This document shows, piece after piece, positions 57,249-64,000 of a DNA stretch of 64,000 nt (within the stretch, counting starts at the first letter, position 1; each line of letters begins with the position of its first letter). The DNA comes from Clostridiaceae bacterium M8S5. Lineage in GTDB: Bacteria; Bacillota; Clostridia; Tissierellales; MCWD3. Below the pieces are notes generated by a model, which made no database searches, was not told the DNA's origin, and worked only from the letters and a program-made list of their open reading frames with translations. The stretch covers positions 1,054,001 to 1,118,000 of the forward strand of contig CP118523.1 in assembly GCA_029227815.1 (NCBI GenBank), given 5' to 3'. The position numbers and the translations under genes are program-made.

Positions 57249-60200
57249 TTAATTTTTAATTAAGAAAATACCTGATTGTGGTTGCAATGTAATACTATCT
57301 TTTATGCTTTCTCCATTATTTAAAGATTGCATTTCTTTATCGTATATATTACCATCTAATCTCTTGAATTTGCAAAATGGAAACATTTTATCAAGGTCAA
57401 AAGTATGTTTTGAAAGTTCATTTGTATTTACAAGAACTAGTCCGTTTTCAAATTCTCTAGCCAATACTTCTAAAGAATCTTTCATAACAAAATTTCTGAT
57501 ATAGACATTTTGCCTACCTTGAATTTCAATAGTAATATCACCTATGTCTTCTCCACATTCCCTAAAATAAAATGATACATGATTCCATCCTTTGGACCAA
57601 GCCCAGCCTCTCAATTTAGTATCAGCATCCCAATCTGTTCCACTCAATGATATAAGTATGTTCCTAGCAACATCACTTGGAAAATTGGCTAGTTTATCGC
57701 ATTTTATATCAAATTCAACTATAAGACCATTTTTTTTAGTTATAGGAATGGTTTTTCTAGTAATAGACATACTTTGCATACTAGAGCCTTTTATGTCGTT
57801 GAAATCTTTAGCAGAAATAGTCATTATACCATTATTTGCACGTATATCACATTCATTTTTACTAAAGGAAGAAATGAAGTTATTACTCATCTTGATTCCT
57901 TCTGTATTTAGCTTATCTTTAGCATTAGTAGATAATTTTATGATTTTGCTAATAGGATACCCTAGCCAATGAATTTTATTTTCTTTTCCACATTTGATTT
58001 CATCTACGGCAGAAAAAGCTTTTGTTTTTTCAATGTTTTCATACGATAAATCGTCAAAAGCAACTCCCATAATCGTAGCAAAAGCATTTTTCATTAAATC
58101 ATTCTTTCTTTTATCTATATCTTGTGGTACATTTCTATCTTTACGGATTAATATATTGAAATCATCTCTTTCAACATATTTTTGATAAAAATCAAATACG
58201 TTAATACAGCTAGAAATTTCTCTTAATGTATGATCAGTATTAATATCATGCTCTATGCCATTGTATATAGACGGTAATTGTATTCTAGAATCTTCAATAT
58301 CCCCAAAATATCCATCACCAATAAAGATTCTATTTTCCCCTAAAGCTTCTCTAACTCTTTTATGTATGTCATATGCACCTAGCATATAACTATTTTCACC
58401 ATTAGGTAATATTCCATCATCACCAATACCATCCATATTCGCATCTATAATTCTTTTACTATTCTTTTTAAAGCTAGTGATAGGAACGTCCCAAGCAAAT
58501 CCACCTACTTGATTTAATAATCCATCTTGACTAAATACTTTTTTAATCATAGAAACCAATACATCACCAGCATTATTACCATTTTCATCTTTGGGGCACA
58601 TGGTAGATAAGTTGTAATAAAAATTGAACTTATCTCCATCAATAGGGATTCTATATCCTAAAGTAGAAGGAGCTACCCAGATATAGTCATAATTAGTTAT
58701 TTTAAAGTCTTTTGATGTGGAATCAAATAGTCCACGCTTAACCATAAGCTTTCTACCATTCCTTTTTGTCACAAGAGCGTATTCACTTTCTTTCCATAAT
58801 TTGATTGAATTCTTAACTGGTACTATAATTATGACATCTGAATTTCTGTGATCTCCTCCTGTAGCGACAAATTTACTACCGTCCTCTACTATTATAGTAG
58901 TATCATCTTTTTTAATATCCTTTTTCAAATAGCATCCTACATAGTAAGCCATATGAGCTGGTGAAAAAGGATATTTTCCATTAAAATGTTCTTTTAATTT
59001 ATTACTACCTTTATCAAACAAGAAATGTTCTAAAAATAATTTATTTGAAACTTTAGGAGCTAAGCTTCTAATATTTTCTGGTGTGTGCCTTGCTATGTCT
59101 TTTAACATTTTAAAGATTCCACCACTTGTTTCTGTAATATAAGAAGAGATTAATCTATTACTTCCTTTATCATTTTCTGTTCTAAATCTCATCGAAATTG
59201 GAAAGTTTCTCTGTAAAGCTTCTTCTTTTCTATTGATAATCCTTGAGTTATCAATATTAATATCACCAAAATAGTATGTACCATCCATGTTTACAATGAA
59301 ATTACTTAAGCTATTAGATATTTGGACATCAGTACTATGAATTGACGTATTAGCGTTAGGTATAATAGTAGTATTAATAATATTGTTATTATCAATACAG
59401 TCATTCACATGTAGTTTTTCTAAACGAAATAAATTTTCAGTAATATATTTATTATTTTCATAGTTTTTAGATTTTTTAGCTACAACAATAATTTCATCAA
59501 TAAAAATATTATCTTTATTCCAATAATTTTCGTTTTTACTAAGTATTAAACATGGGCGCCCATCGTCAGTGTAAGATTTTTTAGAAAAAACAAAAGGTCC
59601 ATTTGTAAAATATGTAGAATCATTTTTTTTATAAAAAGGAGTAGGCATAAATTCGACTTTGGATATTTCATGTAAAAAATCAGGTGTATTTTTAGATAGT
59701 TCAACTTTAAATGTAGTAGCATCTAATGCTTTATACGATACGATATTTAAGTCATTTGCCACATGTTTATGGTGATTTACTACTTTGCTTTCTTCTGTAT
59801 TTTCATGCAGTAGTTGATTCCATCTTTTCTCGAAACTTTTAGCTGTAACCTTTGTGTCATTTATATTACTAGACTGTATAGCATTATCTCTTAACTTAAA
59901 AATATATATTAGACCGTTATCAGATATATCAACAGATTTTGCAGCTGCAAGCTGTACATTTCCAGAACTATCAACTCTAGTTAATCCTTCAAATATATTT
60001 GTTAGTATAGTTTTGTTAATGTTATCTTCCAATACTGGATTCATATAGTTTGTAGGTAACTCAGCTACTTGCCAATACAATATATTTTTATGAGTAAATT
60101 TTTTTGTAACAGTATCAAAATTACAGTATCCGATACTAACAACTGCTAGTGCAATCATCATAACTAATAATCTTTTTAGTATATGTTTGCTATCGCTCAA
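57249..60200 (-). CDS. Chimeric exported protein: OppA-like lobe fused to glycosidase-like domain
   Basis: 983 residues starting at TTG (60200), seven bases after AAAAGGAGGT. A hydrophobic segment at about residues 9-27 anchors or exports it. Residues ~40-255 look like the first part of a peptide-binding SBP_bac_5 protein (ILTNIFEGLTRVDSSGN, TAKSFEKRWNQLL, NGPFVFSKKSYTDDG, NENYWNKDNIFIDEI), but the second lobe is missing. The rest resembles poorly characterised glycoside-hydrolase-like proteins: DANMDGIGDDGILPNGENSY, then a beta-sandwich end FENGLVLVNTNELSKHTFDL with LQPQSGIFLIKN. I do not know this architecture. Function unknown; surface polysaccharide binding or cleavage is an inference. 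Confidence 0.7.
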   Translation of the reverse strand: MSDSKHILKRLLVMMIALAVVSIGYCNFDTVTKKFTHKNILYWQVAELPTNYMNPVLEDNINKTILTNIFEGLTRVDSSGNVQLAAAKSVDISDNGLIYIFKLRDNAIQSSNINDTKVTAKSFEKRWNQLLHENTEESKVVNHHKHVANDLNIVSYKALDATTFKVELSKNTPDFLHEISKVEFMPTPFYKKNDSTYFTNGPFVFSKKSYTDDGRPCLILSKNENYWNKDNIFIDEIIVVAKKSKNYENNKYITENLFRLEKLHVNDCIDNNNIINTTIIPNANTSIHSTDVQISNSLSNFIVNMDGTYYFGDINIDNSRIINRKEEALQRNFPISMRFRTENDKGSNRLISSYITETSGGIFKMLKDIARHTPENIRSLAPKVSNKLFLEHFLFDKGSNKLKEHFNGKYPFSPAHMAYYVGCYLKKDIKKDDTTIIVEDGSKFVATGGDHRNSDVIIIVPVKNSIKLWKESEYALVTKRNGRKLMVKRGLFDSTSKDFKITNYDYIWVAPSTLGYRIPIDGDKFNFYYNLSTMCPKDENGNNAGDVLVSMIKKVFSQDGLLNQVGGFAWDVPITSFKKNSKRIIDANMDGIGDDGILPNGENSYMLGAYDIHKRVREALGENRIFIGDGYFGDIEDSRIQLPSIYNGIEHDINTDHTLREISSCINVFDFYQKYVERDDFNILIRKDRNVPQDIDKRKNDLMKNAFATIMGVAFDDLSYENIEKTKAFSAVDEIKCGKENKIHWLGYPISKIIKLSTNAKDKLNTEGIKMSNNFISSFSKNECDIRANNGIMTISAKDFNDIKGSSMQSMSITRKTIPITKKNGLIVEFDIKCDKLANFPSDVARNILISLSGTDWDADTKLRGWAWSKGWNHVSFYFRECGEDIGDITIEIQGRQNVYIRNFVMKDSLEVLAREFENGLVLVNTNELSKHTFDLDKMFPFCKFKRLDGNIYDKEMQSLNNGESIKDSITLQPQSGIFLIKN

Positions 60201-60504
60201 TCAAATTACCTCCTTTTGCAAATATATATAATATGCTCAAACTTATTTTAATATACCACATATGTGCAATATAAAACAATAATTAAACAACTAAAAAAAC
60301 AATTCAACATAAATATACCATTATATTACAAAATGGATGTATGATATAACATATCAAATATTTGATTTATATAGATTATAGTACAAACATTTAAAACTAT
60401 TATAATTTGAAAGGATGGTATGCTGTGAGAAAAGGGAATTTGTGGTCGTGTATTATGACATTTAGAGAAATATCACAAAATTAGACAAAAGAGCTTACGG
60501 AGGA

Positions 60505-61437
60505 ATGTATGTTGATAGTAATGGTGTTTTAAATATATTAGCGAAAGATACTGATAAGGTGTGCGAAGATATAAATTTAAACGTTAGTAATAGGGAAGCT
60601 AGAATAAATTATAGAAAATCGGAGTTTTCGTTATATGAGTTAGAAGAAACCAATAGTGTCTTGTATAAAAATATGGAGCTATTAGGTATAGATACTATTG
60701 AAATAGACCAAGTCAATAATCGTGTATTAGTTTGTATTTACGATATGGACTCAAATAAAGTGTCTTTAAAAGACAGATTAGATTTATTATTAGTAAATCA
60801 AAAGTGTATCAGCATTAAAAATATAATAGAAAGACCAGTAGATCAAACTGTGTATACAATAAAAAATGGTAGTAAATTAACAACGGATAACTCAAGATTT
60901 TCATCATGTGTTGGTGTAAAATGGACAGATTCGAGCGTTGAAAAATACGGATTTCTTACAGCTGCTCATTGTGTTTTAGATGGAGAGATTGTTTATTATG
61001 ATAACGAGCATTTAGGGATACCTGTTAGAAGACAATACTCAGGGGCTGTAGATGCAGTTATAATAGAACGATCGACTACACCTAATACATTTAGTCAAAC
61101 CAGAGACTTCACAGATAATACCCAGTATGAGGATGTAAGAGGAGGATTCCCAGTAGGTACAGAGGTAACACTCTATGGTGACACAACTCAGATGATAACT
61201 GGAAGAATATTGAGTACGAATTACTCAGTAAACGTAGGGGGAGTTCAATTTAGTAACTTAGTAAAAACATCTTATGTATCACTACCAGGAGATAGCGGTG
61301 GAGCTATAAAGATAGAGACTACAGATGAAGGGAGTTACTTAGTTGGAATCCATAAAGGAGGAGATGGTAGTAGCTACGGATATTATTGTGATATAGATAA
61401 AGTAAAAAGCGCATTGAACTTTGTAGAGAGTTATTAA
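60505..61437 (+). CDS. Trypsin-like serine protease with disturbed 5' end
   Basis: 310 residues from the first in-frame ATG. A ~115-residue pro-like region (GGMYVDSNGVLNILAKDTDK) precedes a chymotrypsin-fold domain with histidine in FLTAAHCVLDG, aspartate in GAVDAVIIE and serine in LPGDSGGAI. The 5' end is odd: GGAGGA touches the ATG at 60505, and homologous-looking coding (ITKLDKRAYGG) continues upstream to a TAG at 60463. A well-placed GTG at 60425 behind AAAGGATGG opens another frame (MRKGNLWSCIMTFREISQN) that ends at 60484. A one-base shift near 60470-60480 would join them. No signal peptide is visible in either frame. Confidence 0.8.
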   Translation: MYVDSNGVLNILAKDTDKVCEDINLNVSNREARINYRKSEFSLYELEETNSVLYKNMELLGIDTIEIDQVNNRVLVCIYDMDSNKVSLKDRLDLLLVNQKCISIKNIIERPVDQTVYTIKNGSKLTTDNSRFSSCVGVKWTDSSVEKYGFLTAAHCVLDGEIVYYDNEHLGIPVRRQYSGAVDAVIIERSTTPNTFSQTRDFTDNTQYEDVRGGFPVGTEVTLYGDTTQMITGRILSTNYSVNVGGVQFSNLVKTSYVSLPGDSGGAIKIETTDEGSYLVGIHKGGDGSSYGYYCDIDKVKSALNFVESY

Positions 61438-61460
61438 TATATCCATATAAATGTATGGAA

Positions 61461-61502
61461 AATAGAATTGTTCTGAGATTTATAAGAACAATTCTATTTT
61501 TA
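61461..61502 (+). terminator. Terminator of the serine protease gene
   Basis: AATAGAATTGTTCT pairs with AGAACAATTCTATT and is followed by TTTAT. Confidence 0.85.
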
Positions 61503-61611
61503 TATGCGATAATTTAGCATATAGAAAAAAAGCAAAAATAATGGTGTTAGAATTTTTATAGCGCAGGTACAATAGTAAAATTATTCACCTTTTTAATAAG
61601 ATAATAATATA

Positions 61612-62145
61612 TTACTTCTCAAAAACCACCAATTCTCCATTTCTTAGCTTAGTAAATTTCTTTCCTTTAAAACCGTTTTTAATCAATTCTTTCTGTAAGA
61701 AATACAAAAAGAACCCGTGACTTACTAATAATATATTAGATGTATCAAGGTTTATAATTTCGTTAACAGTTTTTTTCACTCTATTAATGGTTTCGTGTTT
61801 TGATTCTTTTTGAGACTTATGAGAAAATAACCACGCAATTCTTGAAATTGCTGACCATATTTTGCAGGGTAATACTATTTTTCTATTAGTAAAGGATGCC
61901 ATAGGTACTTCTCTTAAGATATCAGATTGTATTATATTACCCTTATACACAGTGTTAGCTGTTTTTACAGCACGGTGAAGGTCACTAGCGTAGCATCTAT
62001 CCCATTTGATATCTCCCATTCGGACAGTGTTTTCTATCACGTCTGCTATATCATAATTTGTTGCCCATTTATTGTACTCATCAGAGTTCAATAATTTATG
62101 ATATTGACAATCTACTTTAAAATGTCTAATTAAGCCTACTTTCAT
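61612..62145 (-). CDS. Histidine phosphatase family protein
   Basis: 177 residues of the phosphoglycerate-mutase-like branch-1 family. The phosphohistidine motif reads LIRHFKV instead of the usual RHG, the second histidine is in LLVSHGFFLYFL, and the acidic/arginine site is CYASDLHRAVKTANTVY. Such proteins are broad phosphatases (for example alpha-ribazole phosphatase-like), so the substrate is open. The change of Gly to Phe after RH is unusual but the catalytic His and Arg are present. The ribosome site is weak (GGGG about 11 bases upstream). Confidence 0.85.
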   Translation of the reverse strand: MKVGLIRHFKVDCQYHKLLNSDEYNKWATNYDIADVIENTVRMGDIKWDRCYASDLHRAVKTANTVYKGNIIQSDILREVPMASFTNRKIVLPCKIWSAISRIAWLFSHKSQKESKHETINRVKKTVNEIINLDTSNILLVSHGFFLYFLQKELIKNGFKGKKFTKLRNGELVVFEK

Positions 62146-62331
62146 ATATTCAACCCCATTTTAGATTTTGATCACAAAATTAAACTTATATTTGAATTAT
62201 ATAATATTCACATGAAAAATCAAGCCTTATAACAATTATGTTGGTAATTAATAGCATATAGTTTATAATTATAATATAGATAGATAATAATACTATTATA
62301 ATCATTTAATAAACGTATAGAGGAGAATATA

Positions 62332-62952
62332 ATGCAGAACAGCAAATGGTTGAAGTGGGCAAAAGAATTACAGTTTCTAGCGCAGTGTGGGTTAGCATAC
62401 TCAAAAGATAGATTTGATATAGAACGATTTGAGCGTATAAGAGATATAAGTGTTGAGATAGTCAGTGAGTATACAGAAATTGAGCATAAAAAAATCAAAA
62501 ATTTATTTGCAAATGAATCTGGGTATCAAACTCCAAAAGTAGATGTAAGAGCAGCTATATTTAACGGTGATAAAATATTGATGGTAAAAGAAAAATCAGA
62601 TGGCAAATGGACTATGCCCGGAGGATGGGCAGATACCTTATATAGTGTGTATGAAAATGTAAAGAAAGAGGCTATGGAAGAAGCAGGTGCGAACGTTGAA
62701 ACTAAAAGGATCATAGCAGTCATGGATATGAATAAACACTTTAAGACAGAGTACCCTTATTCGATATACAAGATTTATGTTGAATGTGATTATATTGATG
62801 GTGATTTTAAAGAGAATGCTGAAACAGAAGAAGCTACCTTTTTTAATATTGACAACATACCAGAACTGTCATTTGCAAAATGTACTAAAGAACATATAAA
62901 AATGTGTTTTGAAGCTAGAAATAAAACTATACATCAAGCTATTTCAGAATAA
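62332..62952 (+). CDS. Nudix hydrolase with N-terminal helical domain
   Basis: 206 residues. The first ~60 residues form the small helical domain (WAKELQFLAQCGLAYSKDRFD) typical of the Nudix_hydro subgroup. The catalytic part has VDVRAAIFNGDKILMVKEK, MPGGWADTLYSVYENVKKEA and MEEAGANV, a Nudix box with the metal-binding EAMEEAG glutamates. Related proteins hydrolyse ADP-ribose, UDP-sugars or other X-linked nucleoside diphosphates. AGAGGAG lies 8 bases before the ATG. Confidence 0.92.
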   Translation: MQNSKWLKWAKELQFLAQCGLAYSKDRFDIERFERIRDISVEIVSEYTEIEHKKIKNLFANESGYQTPKVDVRAAIFNGDKILMVKEKSDGKWTMPGGWADTLYSVYENVKKEAMEEAGANVETKRIIAVMDMNKHFKTEYPYSIYKIYVECDYIDGDFKENAETEEATFFNIDNIPELSFAKCTKEHIKMCFEARNKTIHQAISE

Positions 62953-62987
62953 TTTACTTGGTTAAAATTAATGAGACTATTTAAATT

Positions 62988-63055
62988 AAAGACTATGAAG
63001 GTAAAGAAACACGTTTATCTAAAATAAGATTTGTTGGTAGTCTTTTTTTTGTGCA
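62988..63055 (+). terminator. Possible terminator of the Nudix gene
   Basis: AAAGACTA (about 62991) can pair with TAGTCTTT before a run of T, but the loop is long (about 45 bases). Weak support. Confidence 0.4.
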
Positions 63056-63069
63056 AAAAAATACAGGAA

Positions 63070-63105
63070 TATGACATACATATGTCATATTGCATTTGCT
63101 ATAAT
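63070..63105 (+). promoter_or_regulatory. Promoter-operator of the small Cys peptide gene, copy 1
   Basis: ATGACATA, CA, TATGTCAT (63071-63088) is an 8-bp inverted repeat over the -35 region, followed by TTTGCTATAAT, an extended -10 with TATAAT at 63100-63105. The same arrangement recurs at 63655-63687. Confidence 0.75.
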
Positions 63106-63165
63106 TAGTACGAAGAACAAAATATTAGAATGTTAGGAATAAATCTAAAAAAACAACATGTTAAT

Positions 63166-63250
63166 GGATTCGCTTATGTGAATTTATTATATGTAGATTT
63201 ATCTGTTTTGGGGAGTTGGTTTATTATATACTTGGGGAGGTATATAATAA
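63166..63250 (+). ncRNA. Structured leader of the small peptide gene, copy 1
   Basis: Two hairpins lie in the ~210-base leader. The first is GGATTC-GCTTATGT-GAATTT (63166-63185), whose loop is identical in copy 2 while the stem differs. The second is TTATTATATAC/GTATATAATAA (63221-63250). Role unknown; regulatory leader or structured RNA is inference. Confidence 0.5.
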
Positions 63251-63325
63251 GCCATACAGGTAAACTATATCAAAACGTACTACTTAAACATCAAAATTCA
63301 TTGTAAAATGAAAGGGGGATAGCAC

Positions 63326-63499
63326 ATGAAAAAGTTATTTAAAAGAAATAATGTAGACTCTATTGAGTTTTGTACAACAGTATGGGTATGCAAATGTACT
63401 AAAACTACTGAACCTACTAAGCCAACCAAACCATCACTATCTATATCACCAGTGGAAGATGATTGGCTAGATAACAGAGTGAATTTCTTTGATCCTTAA
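63326..63499 (+). CDS. Small Cys-containing peptide, candidate RiPP precursor
   Basis: 57 residues starting MKKLFKRNNVDSIEF, then CTTVWVCKCTK, a Thr/Pro-rich linker (TTEPTKPTKPS) and an acidic tail ending DNRVNFFDP. AAAGGGGGA lies 8 bases before the ATG. The basic MKKL-K start, short leader and C-x5-C-x-C cluster recall clostridial Cys-rich peptides of the CLI_3235/Clo7bot kind that are processed by radical SAM enzymes, but the long C-terminal tail does not fit those well. No maturase is visible before the window ends. A damaged second copy follows, so the module is duplicated. Confidence 0.6.
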   Translation: MKKLFKRNNVDSIEFCTTVWVCKCTKTTEPTKPTKPSLSISPVEDDWLDNRVNFFDP

Positions 63500-63573
63500 A
63501 ATGAAAAAATTATGAAGAACAACGCAAAAGGGATAGCAAATAAAAAATAACAAAAATTAAAATAGCGTACAAT

Positions 63574-63613
63574 TAAAGAAGCTTTGGAGACGTCTGTTTC
63601 CAAAGCTTCTTTA
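63574..63613 (+). terminator. Terminator after the small Cys peptide gene
   Basis: TAAAGAAGCTTTGGA pairs perfectly with TCCAAAGCTTCTTTA around a 10-base loop, 75 bases after the peptide stop. Only a short T run follows. Confidence 0.8.
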
Positions 63614-63654
63614 CTAATAATAGCAGAGTGTTAATTTTCAATTTTATAAAATAA

Positions 63655-63687
63655 GACATACATATGTCATAGTTCTTTTGCTATAAT
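63655..63687 (+). promoter_or_regulatory. Promoter-operator of the small Cys peptide gene, copy 2
   Basis: GACATA, CA, TATGTC (63655-63668) followed by TTTTGCTATAAT with TATAAT at 63682-63687, at the same spacing as in copy 1. Confidence 0.7.
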
Positions 63688-63713
63688 AAGCATGAAAAAA
63701 ACATAGGTATGAT

Positions 63714-63760
63714 AAGTTCGCTTATGTGGACTTGTTATAAACTAGACGCATAGTTTATAA
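63714..63760 (+). ncRNA. Structured leader of the small peptide gene, copy 2
   Basis: AAGTTC-GCTTATGT-GGACTT (63714-63733) keeps the loop of copy 1 with a changed but still paired stem. A second hairpin TTATAAACTA/TAGTTTATAA (63735-63760) follows, again parallel to copy 1. Confidence 0.5.
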
Positions 63761-63792
63761 ATTAATACTCAGAAGAGGAGAGGTGATAAAGA

Positions 63793-63906
63793 TTGGTCAA
63801 AAGAAATATTAGAGAATCAATAGAATATTGCACATAAGAATGGGTATGTAAATGCAGTAAACCAATAATAAAACAAAGACCATCACTAACAAAAGATGAT
63901 GGTTAG
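63793..63906 (+). pseudogene. Broken second copy of the small Cys peptide gene
   Basis: The frame from TTG at 63793, seven bases after AGAGGTG, reads MVKRNIRESIEYCT, stop (TAA), EWVCKCSKPIIKQRPSLTKDDG, stop. It aligns with the intact peptide (DSIEFCTTVWVCKC ... PSLSISPVEDDW). The internal TAA stands where copy 1 has ACA, and one base is missing where copy 1 has DDW, causing the early end. Promoter and leader are well kept, so decay of the coding part looks recent. Confidence 0.7.
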
Positions 63907-64000
63907 ATAACTGAGTCAATCTATGAGTAAAAAATAAATTATGAAATAAATTATTTTAAAGAAATAACAGAAAATATAAAAAAGCTTTGAATAATTTTAG

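Overview
The window is AT-rich DNA from a strict anaerobe of the Clostridia. The best indicators are a complete selenium-dependent glycine reductase operon with in-frame UGA codons in grdA and grdB, an atypical GCEPC thioredoxin, an electron-confurcating lactate dehydrogenase set (EtfB, EtfA with a ferredoxin domain, LDH), a membrane pyrophosphatase, and the clostridial chain rpoN ... cggR-gapA-pgk-tpiA-gpmI-eno-secG ... rnr-smpB-ssrA. The grd gene order (grdX-trxB-trxA-grdE-A-B-C-D) resembles Stickland fermenters such as Acetoanaerobium (Clostridium) sticklandii and other Peptostreptococcaceae. I would place it near that family but cannot name a species.

Layout. 0-8 kb: a PadR-like regulator, a MoxR/DUF58/transglutaminase operon, a HAD phosphatase, trmL and a Na/Pi symporter. 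8.7-16.8 kb: a sigma-A promoter, a tandem glycine riboswitch and terminator, then the grd operon, so glycine reduction is probably switched on by glycine itself. 16.9-21.8 kb: a BMP-type nucleoside ABC importer. 22-23.4 kb: rpoN. 23.4-34 kb: an accessory island lying between rpoN and cggR. It holds five tandem 172-bp palindromic repeats, two SPASM radical SAM maturases, an unannotated 56-residue Cys/Trp-rich precursor peptide, two ABC-2 cassettes, a permease fossil and a Cse60-like small protein. 34-41 kb: the glycolytic operon. 41.5-48 kb: secG, hppA, an alpha/beta hydrolase, a MurF-like ligase and ddl. 48.4-52.6 kb: a GntR regulator and the lactate dehydrogenase operon. 52.8-57 kb: rnr, a hydrolase, smpB and tmRNA. 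57.2-64 kb: a second accessory stretch with a chimeric solute-binding/glycosidase-like protein, a trypsin-like protease with a suspicious 5' end, a histidine phosphatase, a Nudix hydrolase and two copies (one intact, one broken) of a small Cys-containing peptide gene behind matching promoters and leader hairpins.

The strongest candidate for an undescribed system is the radical SAM peptide locus at 24.2-33.3 kb. The next is the duplicated small-peptide module at 63.0-63.9 kb. All calls are from reading the sequence; no database search was possible.
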